Assembly (NCBI GenBank): GCA_049423065.1
Contig: JBMSQB010000004.1
Location: 48,677 to 112,676, forward strand
Direction: 5' to 3'
From: SYIM01 sp041182885
Lineage (GTDB): Bacteria; Pseudomonadota; Gammaproteobacteria; Burkholderiales; Burkholderiaceae_E
Length of the DNA stretch: 64,000 bases
The notes beneath the pieces were generated by a model. That model was not told the DNA's origin. It was given only the letters and a program-made list of their open reading frames with translations, and did no database searches. Positions 17,644 through 27,830 of this stretch are shown piece after piece. The position numbers were made by a program, and so were the translations under genes. Numbering within the stretch: the first letter of the stretch is position 1; every line of letters starts with the position of its first letter.

Positions 17644-18978
17644 TTGGTTTTGACTTCGTCCTCCGATCGCGACCCTTCCCGCACCTCGGCATTTGGGCAG
17701 ACAGATAGAGGGCAGGCAGACAAAGGGCCGACAGATAAAGCGTCGACAGATAAAGCGTCGACAGACAGGGTGCCATCGGAAACGCGACCTGCGGCAGGGT
17801 TTGCCCGGCTTCTTCCCGAAACAGTTCCAGCGCTCCTTGTGCTGGCTGAGGGTAGCGTTTTTCGAGGTGTGTCGGTGGGTGCGGCTGGCCAGTCGGTGGG
17901 CGAGGTGGTGTTCAACACCGCCATGACCGGCTATCAGGAAATTCTCACTGACCCCAGCTACAGCCGGCAGCTCGTCACGCTCACCTATCCGCACATCGGC
18001 AACACCGGCATCAACGATGAAGATGTGGAGGCCGGTCAGGTGCATGCTGCGGGACTTATCATCCGCGATCTTCCCTCCCGGCTTTCCAACTGGCGCTCGG
18101 CGGCCAGCCTTGGCGACTACCTCAAGCGCGAGCAGATTGTGGCGATCGCCGGCATTGATACGCGTCGTCTCACGCGGGTGCTGCGCGATCAGGGGGCGCA
18201 GAGCGGCTGCCTGATCGCTGGTTCAAGACCCGGTGATCTGCTTGACGAATCGGCGGCTCTGGCTGCGGCGCGTGCGTTCCCCGGTCTGGCGGGTATGGAT
18301 CTGGCCAAGGTGGTGAGCACCGGACAGGCCTATGCCTGGAGCGAGGGTTCATGGCGCCTGGGCGAGGGCTTCCGCAAGCCGCAATCCACGGGGTTTCGCG
18401 TGGTGGCCTACGACTTCGGCGTCAAGCGAAACATCCTTCGCCTGCTGGCCGATCGGGGTTGCGAGCTCACGGTGGTGCCGGCCCAGACGCCCGCCGCCGA
18501 GGTGCTGGCCAGGCAGCCCGATGGCGTGTTTCTATCCAACGGCCCAGGGGATCCAGAGCCCTGTGATTACGCGATCGCCGCGGCGCGTGAAATCATCGAT
18601 GCGGGCATTCCCACTTTCGGCATCTGTCTGGGGCACCAGATCATGGGCCTCGCATCCGGGGCGCGCACGCTCAAGATGAAGTTCGGCCACCATGGCGCCA
18701 ATCACCCGGTCAAGGATCTCGACACCGGTTCGGTGATGATCACCAGCCAGAACCACGGCTTCGCTGTCGATCCGCTTTCACTTCCCTCCACGCTGCGCGT
18801 GACGCATGTTTCGCTGTTCGACGGTTCGATTCAGGGACTTGCACGCGTCGATCGGCCCGCTTTCTGTTTTCAGGGGCACCCTGAAGCCAGCCCGGGACCC
18901 CATGACATTCGCCCGCTGTTTGACCGCTTCATCGGCCTGATGCAGGGCCGTGCGGACCACACGCTCGCGAGCCGCTGA
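17644..18978 (+). CDS. carA: Carbamoyl-phosphate synthase small (glutaminase) chain
   Basis: The protein releases ammonia from glutamine for CarB in pyrimidine and arginine synthesis. The class I glutaminase domain has the nucleophile Cys in GICLGHQ (about 328) and the His/Glu pair in FQGHPEASPGPHD. The N-terminal CarA domain begins near residue 57 (LPETVPALLVL). With the TTG start at 17644 the protein has 444 residues, some 55-60 more than usual. The extra part holds five 5-residue repeats (TDKAS type). GGGAG lies 8 bases before this TTG and the promoter fits it, but a GTG at 17770 would give a normal-sized protein, so the start is uncertain. Confidence 0.95.
   Translation: MVLTSSSDRDPSRTSAFGQTDRGQADKGPTDKASTDKASTDRVPSETRPAAGFARLLPETVPALLVLAEGSVFRGVSVGAAGQSVGEVVFNTAMTGYQEILTDPSYSRQLVTLTYPHIGNTGINDEDVEAGQVHAAGLIIRDLPSRLSNWRSAASLGDYLKREQIVAIAGIDTRRLTRVLRDQGAQSGCLIAGSRPGDLLDESAALAAARAFPGLAGMDLAKVVSTGQAYAWSEGSWRLGEGFRKPQSTGFRVVAYDFGVKRNILRLLADRGCELTVVPAQTPAAEVLARQPDGVFLSNGPGDPEPCDYAIAAAREIIDAGIPTFGICLGHQIMGLASGARTLKMKFGHHGANHPVKDLDTGSVMITSQNHGFAVDPLSLPSTLRVTHVSLFDGSIQGLARVDRPAFCFQGHPEASPGPHDIRPLFDRFIGLMQGRADHTLASR
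17701..17775 (+). repeat. 15-bp tandem repeat at the start of carA
   Basis: Five 15-bp units begin at 17701, 17716, 17731, 17746 and 17761. Units three and four are identical (acagataaagcgtcg) and the others differ at a few positions. The AT-rich units are unlike the surrounding GC-rich DNA. In the carA frame they encode pentapeptides of the type TDKAS. Confidence 0.9.
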
Positions 18979-18988
18979 AGTCTCCAAC

Positions 18989-21900
18989 ATGCCAAAGCGA
19001 ACCGACCTTAAAAGCATTCTCATCATTGGTGCAGGCCCGATTGTCATCGGCCAGGCCTGCGAATTCGACTACTCCGGCGCCCAGGCCTGCAAGGCGCTCC
19101 GCCAGGAGGGGTTCCGCGTCGTTCTGGTCAACAGCAATCCGGCCACCATCATGACCGACCCGGAGACGGCCGATGTGACCTATGTCGAGCCCATCACCTG
19201 GCAGGTGGTCGAACGCATCATCGCCAAGGAAAAGCCCGACGCGATCCTGCCGACCATGGGCGGTCAAACCGCACTCAACTGCGCGCTCGATCTCCATCGC
19301 CACGGCGTTCTCGAGCGGCACGGTGTCGAGCTGATCGGGGCTTCGCCCGAGGCCATCGACAAAGCCGAGGACCGGCAGAAGTTCAAGGAAGCCATGACCC
19401 GCATCGGGCTGGGCTCGGCGCGTTCGGCCATCGCCCACTCGCTTGAGGAAGCCTGGGCGGGCCAGAAGTCGGTCGGTTTTCCCGTCATCATCCGGCCGAG
19501 TTTTACGCTCGGGGGAACGGGCGGCGGCATCGCCTATAACGCGGAAGAGTTCGAGACCATCTGTCGCCGGGGCCTGGAAGCCTCGCCCACCCGCGAACTG
19601 CTGATCGAGGAATCGCTGATCGGCTGGAAAGAGTTCGAGATGGAGGTGGTGCGCGACCGCAAAGACAACTGCATCATCGTCTGCTCGATCGAAAACCTCG
19701 ATCCCATGGGCGTGCACACGGGCGACTCCATCACCGTGGCACCGGCGCAAACCCTCACCGACAAGGAATACCAATTGATGCGTGACGCATCGATTGCCAT
19801 CCTGAGGGAAATCGGCGTTGACACCGGCGGCTCGAATGTGCAGTTTGCGATCAACCCGCGCGACGGTCGCATGATCGTGATCGAGATGAATCCGCGCGTC
19901 AGTCGCTCGTCGGCGCTGGCCTCGAAGGCTACCGGCTTTCCCATCGCCAAGATCGCAGCCAAGCTGGCGGTGGGCTACACGCTGGATGAATTGCGTAACG
20001 ACATCACCGGCGGCGCCACGCCTGCGTCGTTCGAGCCCACGATCGACTACGTCGTCACCAAGATCCCCCGTTTTGCATTCGAAAAATTCCCCCAGGCCGA
20101 CTCCCGGCTCACCACGCAAATGAAGTCGGTGGGCGAAGTCATGGCCATTGGCAGAACCTTCCAGGAAAGCTTTCAGAAGGCGCTGCGCGGCCTCGAAACC
20201 GGCATCGATGGACTCGACGAACGGAGCACCGATCGCGACGAGATCTGTACCGAGCTGGGCGAGCCCGGCCCTGAGCGCATCCTCTACGTTGGCGATGCGT
20301 TCCGCGTCGGCATGAGCGTCGAGGAGGTGTTTGAAGAGTCGGCGATCGATCCCTGGTTTTTGTCCCAGATCCAGGAAATCGTCCATATCGAACAGACTTT
20401 GCGCGCGCGTGATGCGGCGGGTCTTTCGCGTGACGAATGGCAGTTCGTCAAGTCGCGTGGTTTTTCGGATCGTCGCATCGCCAGACTTACTGGCGCAAGC
20501 GCCGACGCGGTGCGGGCCCACCGTCACGGTCACGGTGTACGGCCGGTGTACAAGCGGGTCGATACCTGCGCGGCAGAATTCGCCACCGGCACCGCCTACA
20601 TGTACTCCACCTATGACGACGAAGACGAATCGCAGCCCACGGATCGTCGCAAGGTGATCGTGCTGGGCGGCGGGCCGAATCGGATCGGGCAGGGCATCGA
20701 GTTCGATTACTGCTGCGTGCATGCTGCCTTTGCGCTGCGCGAAGACGGTTTCGAGACCATCATGGTCAACTGCAATCCCGAAACCGTTTCCACCGACTAT
20801 GACACGTCGGATCGGCTCTATTTCGAGCCGGTCACGCTGGAAGACGTGCTGGAAATCGTCGCGGTTGAAAAACCGTTTGGCGTGATCGTTCAATACGGTG
20901 GGCAGACACCACTCAAGCTTGCGCTGGCCCTGGAAGCCAATGGTGTACCCATTGTGGGCACGTCTCCCGAGTCCATCGATATCGCCGAAGACCGCGAGCG
21001 TTTCCAGAAGCTCCTGCAGCAGCTGCAGTTGCGTCAGCCACCCAACCGCACCGCCCGTACCGAACCCGAGGCGCTCGCACTCGCGGCCGAGATCGGATAC
21101 CCCCTGGTTGTGCGGCCCAGTTATGTGCTGGGCGGACGGGCGATGGAGATCGTGCACGAGCAGCGGGATCTTGAGCGCTACATGCGCGAGGCGGTCAAGG
21201 TTTCGGAAGACAGCCCGGTGCTGCTGGACCGCTTCCTCAATGATGCGATCGAAGTCGACGTCGACTGCCTGTCTGATGGCGCCGAGGTGTTCATCGGTGG
21301 CGTGATGGAGCATATCGAGCAGGCGGGCGTTCACTCTGGCGACTCCGCATGTTCCTTGCCGCCCTATTCGCTGTCGCCCGCGCTGGTCGCCGAACTCAAG
21401 CGACAGACTGCAGTCATGGCGCGCGCGCTCGGCGTGTGCGGGCTCATGAATGTGCAGTTCGCCATTCAGCGTGGCGATGGATCAGGCGACGGGACAGTGT
21501 TTGTGCTTGAGGTCAATCCGCGCGCTTCACGCACGGTGCCTTACGTCTCCAAGGCCACCGGCATGCAGCTTGCCAAGATCGCAGCGCGCTGCATGGTGGG
21601 GCGCAGCCTCGCGGCCCAGGATGTGCGCGATGAAGTGACCCCGAGCTATTACGCTGTGAAGGAAGCTGTATTCCCGTTTGTGAAGTTCCCCGGCGTCGAC
21701 ACCATCCTTGGTCCGGAGATGAAATCCACAGGCGAAGTGATGGGAGTGGGGCACACCTTCGGCGAAGCGTTCGTCAAATCCCAACTGGGTGCGGGTGTGA
21801 AGCTTCCTGACAGCGGAACCGCTTTTGTGTCGGTACGCGGTTCCGACAAGCCGCGCGCGGTGGAGGTGGCGCGCGGTCTGCACGAATTGGGGTTCTCGCT

Positions 21901-22216
21901 GGTGGCGACCCGCGGCACCGCGGCGGCGATTGCGGCGGCGGGCATTCCTGTGTCCGCGGTGAACAAGGTGCAGGAAGGCCGGCCTCATGTGGTCGACATG
22001 TTGAAAAACGGCGAGATTGCGCTGGTCATCAATACGGTGGAGGAAAAGCGTGGAGCGATCGCCGATTCACGGTCGATCCGAACCACTGCGCTTGCACAGC
22101 GTGTGAGCTACTACACCACCATTGCCGGCGCCAGTGCGGCAGTCGAGGGCATGCGCCATCTGCATGATCTCGACGTCTACAGCCTGCAGTCGCTCCACGC
22201 AGCGCTGGCAAGTTAG
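18989..22216 (+). CDS. carB: Carbamoyl-phosphate synthase large chain
   Basis: The 1075-residue protein has the full domain order of CarB: two homologous ATP-grasp synthetase halves (starting SILIIGAGPIVIGQACEFDYSG and VIVLGGGPNRIGQGIEFDYC), an oligomerisation domain between them, and a C-terminal MGS-like allosteric domain (RPHVVDMLKNGEIALVINT). It makes carbamoyl phosphate from bicarbonate, ammonia and two ATP. The ATG at 18989 was chosen as the conserved MPKRTDLKSI start, 10 bases after carA. The length is normal (E. coli has 1073). Confidence 0.98.
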   Translation: MPKRTDLKSILIIGAGPIVIGQACEFDYSGAQACKALRQEGFRVVLVNSNPATIMTDPETADVTYVEPITWQVVERIIAKEKPDAILPTMGGQTALNCALDLHRHGVLERHGVELIGASPEAIDKAEDRQKFKEAMTRIGLGSARSAIAHSLEEAWAGQKSVGFPVIIRPSFTLGGTGGGIAYNAEEFETICRRGLEASPTRELLIEESLIGWKEFEMEVVRDRKDNCIIVCSIENLDPMGVHTGDSITVAPAQTLTDKEYQLMRDASIAILREIGVDTGGSNVQFAINPRDGRMIVIEMNPRVSRSSALASKATGFPIAKIAAKLAVGYTLDELRNDITGGATPASFEPTIDYVVTKIPRFAFEKFPQADSRLTTQMKSVGEVMAIGRTFQESFQKALRGLETGIDGLDERSTDRDEICTELGEPGPERILYVGDAFRVGMSVEEVFEESAIDPWFLSQIQEIVHIEQTLRARDAAGLSRDEWQFVKSRGFSDRRIARLTGASADAVRAHRHGHGVRPVYKRVDTCAAEFATGTAYMYSTYDDEDESQPTDRRKVIVLGGGPNRIGQGIEFDYCCVHAAFALREDGFETIMVNCNPETVSTDYDTSDRLYFEPVTLEDVLEIVAVEKPFGVIVQYGGQTPLKLALALEANGVPIVGTSPESIDIAEDRERFQKLLQQLQLRQPPNRTARTEPEALALAAEIGYPLVVRPSYVLGGRAMEIVHEQRDLERYMREAVKVSEDSPVLLDRFLNDAIEVDVDCLSDGAEVFIGGVMEHIEQAGVHSGDSACSLPPYSLSPALVAELKRQTAVMARALGVCGLMNVQFAIQRGDGSGDGTVFVLEVNPRASRTVPYVSKATGMQLAKIAARCMVGRSLAAQDVRDEVTPSYYAVKEAVFPFVKFPGVDTILGPEMKSTGEVMGVGHTFGEAFVKSQLGAGVKLPDSGTAFVSVRGSDKPRAVEVARGLHELGFSLVATRGTAAAIAAAGIPVSAVNKVQEGRPHVVDMLKNGEIALVINTVEEKRGAIADSRSIRTTALAQRVSYYTTIAGASAAVEGMRHLHDLDVYSLQSLHAALAS

Positions 22217-22223
22217 TTGCACA

Positions 22224-22245
22224 CCCGCGCCGTCGATGGCGCGGG
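22224..22245 (+). terminator. GC-rich hairpin after carB
   Basis: A perfect 8-bp stem, CCCGCGCC at 22224-22231 with GGCGCGGG at 22238-22245 and a six-base loop, begins seven bases after the carB stop. It is not followed by a T run, so it may stabilise the carAB mRNA or pause polymerase rather than terminate by itself. Confidence 0.4.
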
Positions 22246-22271
22246 CAGAGTGAGATACTGTTACAACCGAA

Positions 22272-22310
22272 CACGGACCGCGCGTTGCCCGCCCGGTCCG
22301 TGATGTTTTC
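22272..22310 (+). terminator. Terminator-like hairpin in the greA leader
   Basis: A 9-bp stem (22272-22280 with 22294-22302) with a 13-base loop is followed by ATGTTTTC, all within 55 bases upstream of the greA start codon. The arrangement resembles an attenuator or a source of short leader RNA, as with the GraL RNA made from the greA leader in E. coli. The sequence shows the hairpin; its action is inferred. Confidence 0.5.
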
Positions 22311-22325
22311 TGAGAAGGTGTTTCC

Positions 22326-22802
22326 ATGCCCACGATTCCACTGACTGTACGCGGCGCTGAACTGCTGCGCGAAGAACTGCAACGACTCAAGCATGTTGAG
22401 CGGCCAGCCGTGATCACGGCGATTGCCGAGGCGCGTGCCCAGGGCGACTTGTCCGAGAACGCCGAATACGATGCGGCGCGCGAGCGCCAGGCCTTTGTTG
22501 AAGGACGGATTGCGGAGATCGAATCCAAGCTCTCGAACGCCCAGATCATCGATCCGCGGCTGGTCGACGCCGACGGCCGCGTGGTGTTCGGCGCAACGGT
22601 TGACCTGGAAGATGTCGAGTCGGGCGACAAGGTCACCTATCAGATCGTGGGCGATGATGAGGCCGACATCCGGTCCGGAAAAATTTCGGTATCGAGCCCG
22701 ATTGCCCGTGCGCTGATCAGCCGCAGTTCGGGCGATATGGCCCGTGTGGCAGCGCCTGGCGGCACGCGCGAATACGAGATCCTCGACGTACGGTACGAGT
22801 AG
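22326..22802 (+). CDS. greA: Transcription elongation factor GreA
   Basis: The 158-residue protein has the normal GreA length. The N-terminal coiled coil carries the acidic tip in GDLSENAEYDAARERQ (about 41-56). The C-terminal FKBP-like domain ends PGGTREYEILDVRY. GreA enters the RNA polymerase secondary channel and stimulates cleavage of backtracked transcripts. The gene follows carB, its usual place in betaproteobacteria, with a leader that contains a terminator-like hairpin. AGAAGGTG lies just upstream of the start. Confidence 0.97.
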   Translation: MPTIPLTVRGAELLREELQRLKHVERPAVITAIAEARAQGDLSENAEYDAARERQAFVEGRIAEIESKLSNAQIIDPRLVDADGRVVFGATVDLEDVESGDKVTYQIVGDDEADIRSGKISVSSPIARALISRSSGDMARVAAPGGTREYEILDVRYE

Positions 22803-22848
22803 AAGGGTTTGCCCGGGTCGGCTGCGTCGCGCTGGGCGGCAACCGCGC

Positions 22849-22884
22849 GGCGGATCGAGCGGCGGATCGAGCGGCGGATCGAGC
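22849..22884. repeat. 12-bp tandem repeat between greA and yhbY
   Basis: Three perfect copies of ggcggatcgagc lie in the 229-base convergent gap 22803-23031. I find no gene and no clear terminator in the gap. The core GGATCGAGCGG also occurs in the 15-bp repeats inside the nearby yhbY tail. Confidence 0.85.
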
Positions 22885-23031
22885 GGCCAGGCCGGTGCAT
22901 TGGCGCCGGTGTCCTCGGCGAGCAGACGCTGGCTGCCAGCGTTTACGATGCCTCGCGGCGCATTCGCATGCGCCGGACACGTGGGCGTGGACTACCCGAC
23001 TCGCCGTCGCAACGGTTGCCGACGGACCTGC

Positions 23032-24228
23032 CTAGCGCTTGCGGGCGGGGGCACGTCGGCCAGGCGTTTTGGTCGCGGCGGTGCGCGCAGGACCGGATCG
23101 AGCGGGACCGGATCGAGCGGGACCGGACCGAGCGGGACCAGATCGCGCAGGGCCAGATCGCGCAGGACCGGGTCGAGCCGATCCTGAACGCGCTGAGCCT
23201 GCGCGGGCGCCAGCTGGGCGGGACGGGACTCCCGCATCGGACTGGCGAGGAGCTCGGTCGCCCGACGCCGGGCGGGAACCTTGCGGCCGACCGAATCCCG
23301 AGCCGGAAGACCGTGCCGGGCGCTCGGTGCCAGCCCTCGGCGGTCGACCGCCCGTCGGCCGATCCCCCTCCGATCTGAACGAGTCCCTGTCGCCAGATTC
23401 GCTTCGGCGCGGTCCAAACCCGCCGCCGCTCGCCGGACGGCTGCCAGTAGATCGAAACCCACCGCCCTCGCCAGATCGCTGGCCGCTCGGCCGTGGGCCG
23501 CGACTGCCCGCTGGATTTGCGAACCCGCCGCGCGATGGGCCTGTGCCGGCTGGCTTTCCGCCCGGGGAACGCTCCCCGCCACTTGACCAGCCTGAGCCGC
23601 CGGCACGGGCGAAGCCACCCGAGCCGGCAGGGCCACCCGAGCGGGCAGGGCGATCGGATCGGGAAGAACCACCCGAGCGGGCAGCACCGCCCGAGCGACT
23701 TGGGCCACCGGAATCGCCCGATCGGGCGACTTTGGCCGCTTTGGCGGGACGACCCGAGGGCTTGCGCTTGGTGACGGCTGGTTGGGGCTTGCGGCCTGCC
23801 CCGGATCGAGCCGCCGCACGCTGTGCAGCCGCTTTCTTCGGCACAAAGCCCTCGTCTCTGGAGATGACCGGCAGCGGACGCCAGACCACCAGCAGCTTGC
23901 CGATGATCTGCACCGGCGCGCATCCGAGGGCGCTGCAGAGCGCCTCCATCATCGGTCGACGAACCTCGCGGTCATCGCCCAGAATCCTGATCTTGATCAA
24001 CTGATGCGCGGTCAGTGCCCGATCGGTCTCGGCAATGACCCCCGGTGTCAGACCCGAATCACCGATCATCACTACCGGGTCGAGGTGATGGGCGTCGGCG
24101 CGCAACGCACGCCGCGCGGTTGAATTCAGGGGGGGAAGAGCCCGCGCGACCGCTGCCTCGGTGATATCGGGCAGGTCCGTTTCCGGCAGGGCGGCAGGTG
24201 CAGTGCGGGTCGAGCGAGGCGCGTTCAT
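23032..24228 (-). CDS. yhbY: YhbY/CRM-domain RNA-binding protein with a long RG-rich tail
   Basis: Residues 34-120 form a CRS1-YhbY (CRM) domain: LNSTARRALRADAHHLDPVV, IGDSGLTPGV, HQLIKIRI and QIIGKLLVVWRP. In bacteria this domain binds the pre-50S ribosome. Normal YhbY is about 100 residues. Here the 398-residue protein continues as a basic tail of about 270 residues made almost only of Arg, Gly, Ser, Pro and Ala, ending in SGPAR pentapeptide repeats. The ATG at 24228 was chosen because the domain starts soon after it. The gene is divergent from rlmE with 42 bases between, the usual proteobacterial arrangement. The tail should be disordered and could bind RNA. Confidence 0.88.
   Translation of the reverse strand: MNAPRSTRTAPAALPETDLPDITEAAVARALPPLNSTARRALRADAHHLDPVVMIGDSGLTPGVIAETDRALTAHQLIKIRILGDDREVRRPMMEALCSALGCAPVQIIGKLLVVWRPLPVISRDEGFVPKKAAAQRAAARSGAGRKPQPAVTKRKPSGRPAKAAKVARSGDSGGPSRSGGAARSGGSSRSDRPARSGGPAGSGGFARAGGSGWSSGGERSPGGKPAGTGPSRGGFANPAGSRGPRPSGQRSGEGGGFRSTGSRPASGGGFGPRRSESGDRDSFRSEGDRPTGGRPPRAGTERPARSSGSGFGRPQGSRPASGDRAPRQSDAGVPSRPAGARAGSARSGSARPGPARSGPARSGPARSGPARSGPARSGPARTAATKTPGRRAPARKR
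23091..23165 (-). repeat. 15-bp tandem repeat in the yhbY tail
   Basis: Five 15-bp units starting at 23091, 23106, 23121, 23136 and 23151, related to gaccggatcgagcgg, with degenerate units on both sides. On the minus strand they encode SGPAR pentapeptides near the C terminus of YhbY. The first three units are nearly identical, which suggests recent expansion by slippage. Confidence 0.85.
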
Positions 24229-24270
24229 TGAAGATCCGGCGATAATGACCGTCCGCATCCTACTGGCTAC

Positions 24271-24918
24271 ATGAACAAGCGCAAAGTCAACCGTGCCTGG
24301 CTTGCCCGGCACATGAACGACCCCTACGTGAAACTCGCGCAGAAGCACGGCTATCGCTCGCGCGCAGCCTTCAAGCTCACCGAGATCGACGCGAAGGACA
24401 AGCTGATCCGTCGTGGCATCACTGTGGTCGACCTGGGCAGCACGCCTGGCGCCTGGAGTCAGGTGTTGCGCGAACGGCTGGTCCGACCGGCGGGCGCCGG
24501 GCTCGACGGCCGGATCATCGCGCTCGATCTTCTTCCCATGGATCCGGTGGCGGGCGTCGAGTTCATCCAGGGTGATATTCGTGAAGACGAAACCCTTGAA
24601 CGCCTGCGCGAAGCCCTGTCAGGTACCAAGGTTGATCTTGTGGTTTCCGATATGGCCCCCAATTTGAGCGGAGTGGCGTCAGCCGACGCCGCGCGGATGA
24701 GTGACCTGATTGACCTCGCCCTTGAATTCTCTGCCGAACACCTTCGCCCCGAGGGGGCGCTGCTCGCCAAATGCTTTCACGGCAGCGGCTACAGCCAGGT
24801 CGTGGAGCGATTCAAATCCGTGTTTCGCAAGGTTTCACCCAGAAAACCTGACTCGTCCCGTGACGAATCCGCTGAAACCTACCTGGTTGGTCGAGCACTC
24901 CGAGTCGGATCGGAATAA
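24271..24918 (+). CDS. rlmE: 23S rRNA (uridine-2'-O)-methyltransferase RlmE
   Basis: The 215-residue protein has the RlmE/FtsJ signatures: YRSRAAFKL with the first catalytic lysine, the SAM-binding VVDLGSTPGAWSQVL (about 52-66), the catalytic aspartate region VVSDMAPNLSG, the second lysine in LLAKCFHG, and the glutamate in ESAETYLVG. It methylates the 2'-oxygen of U2552 in 23S rRNA using SAM. The gene lies between divergent yhbY and ftsH, as usual. A GATAAT at 24241-24246 could be its -10 element, although no -35 is seen. Confidence 0.96.
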   Translation: MNKRKVNRAWLARHMNDPYVKLAQKHGYRSRAAFKLTEIDAKDKLIRRGITVVDLGSTPGAWSQVLRERLVRPAGAGLDGRIIALDLLPMDPVAGVEFIQGDIREDETLERLREALSGTKVDLVVSDMAPNLSGVASADAARMSDLIDLALEFSAEHLRPEGALLAKCFHGSGYSQVVERFKSVFRKVSPRKPDSSRDESAETYLVGRALRVGSE

Positions 24919-25032
24919 AATCAAGGTTGAGTTAATTCGTCCGGGCGAGTCGAAGCGTCGGAGTCGCTTTGGTTTCGAGTTGAAGTCTCGGCATTTTTCG
25001 CAGCATCCGCAGTTTCCTGTGGGAGTTCATCA

Positions 25033-26937
<1,905 letters not shown>

Positions 26938-26966
26938 ACGGGCCTCGCGCCCGTCCCTTGGTCGCC

Positions 26967-27830
26967 ATGCATCCGGCATCGGCCGACAGGCCCTCCGAAT
27001 GGGTTTGCGGCCGTTTCCGGATGACGCTTGCGCAGCCGCTCGTCATGGGGATCGTCAATGTCACACCCGATTCCTTTTCCGAGCGGCTCGATCGCACTGA
27101 TCCCGTCGAGGCCATCGAGTGGGCGGAGCGGCTCGTGGCCGAGGGCGCCGATCTGCTTGATATCGGTGGCGAGTCAACCCGGCCGGGGGCGCCCCCGGTT
27201 GATGCATCACTCGAACTCGATCGCATCCTGCCGGTTGTGGAAGCGATGAGGGACCGAGGCATTCCCATTTCGGTCGATACGCGAAAGCCTGAGGTCATGC
27301 GCGTGGCGCTTGCGCATGGGGCTGACATCATCAATGACGTAGGCGGCCTGACTGCGCCCGGCGCGGTCGAGGCGGTGGCGGCGAGCGGCTGCGGCGTATG
27401 CATCATGCACATGCAGGGTGAGCCGGCCTCCATGCAGGACGCTCCGCAGTATCACGATGTCGTGGCCCAGGTATCCGAATTTCTCGCCGAGCGGCGCGCA
27501 ACACTGGAAGCCGCTGGGGTGTCCCGGGCGCGCATGATGTTTGATCCGGGTATCGGATTTGGAAAATCGCTTCACCATAATCTCGCCTTGCTGCGTGCGC
27601 TCCCCATGCTTGGCAAGGTGGGGCCAGTGTTGGTCGGGCTGTCGCGGAAGTCGTTTATTGGACGTTTGACAGGACGTGAGGTGGGCGAACGGCTGCCGGG
27701 GAGTCTCGCTGCGATGCTCGCGGCGGTGCGGGGCGGGGCCGCTGTGGTTCGGGTTCATGATGTGGCGGCAACGCGTGATGCCCTCAAGGTTTGGCATGCG
27801 CTGACAGCGGAGGCCTGGGATGGGACGTAA
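26967..27830 (+). CDS. folP: Dihydropteroate synthase
   Basis: The 287-residue enzyme joins p-aminobenzoate to pterin pyrophosphate in folate synthesis and is the sulfonamide target. Conserved blocks are VMGIVNVTPDSFS, DIGGESTRPGA, ISVDTRKP, INDVGG, MHMQGEP, FDPGIGFGKS, VGLSRKSFIG and VRVHDV. The ATG at 26967 is used; a TTG nine bases upstream is possible but less likely. It follows ftsH closely and overlaps glmM by 11 bases, so the three form an operon as in other Burkholderiales. Confidence 0.97.
   Translation: MHPASADRPSEWVCGRFRMTLAQPLVMGIVNVTPDSFSERLDRTDPVEAIEWAERLVAEGADLLDIGGESTRPGAPPVDASLELDRILPVVEAMRDRGIPISVDTRKPEVMRVALAHGADIINDVGGLTAPGAVEAVAASGCGVCIMHMQGEPASMQDAPQYHDVVAQVSEFLAERRATLEAAGVSRARMMFDPGIGFGKSLHHNLALLRALPMLGKVGPVLVGLSRKSFIGRLTGREVGERLPGSLAAMLAAVRGGAAVVRVHDVAATRDALKVWHALTAEAWDGT

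Noticed and set aside
18929..21334. An 801-codon open frame on the minus strand opposite carB.
   Set aside because: It is antisense to the highly conserved carB, shows no protein-family motif, and is explained by GC-rich codon use in the true gene.
22849..23165. Short direct repeats considered as a CRISPR array.
   Set aside because: The units are contiguous 12-bp and 15-bp tandem repeats without spacers and no cas genes are present.
22809..23378. A plus-strand frame of 189 codons over the greA-yhbY gap.
   Set aside because: It is made mainly of Arg-rich repeats, runs antisense to yhbY, and has no ribosome binding site that stands out.
24919..25032. A possible heat-shock (sigma-32) promoter before ftsH.
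   Set aside because: A TTGAAG-like element is present but no CCCCAT-like -10 lies at the right distance.
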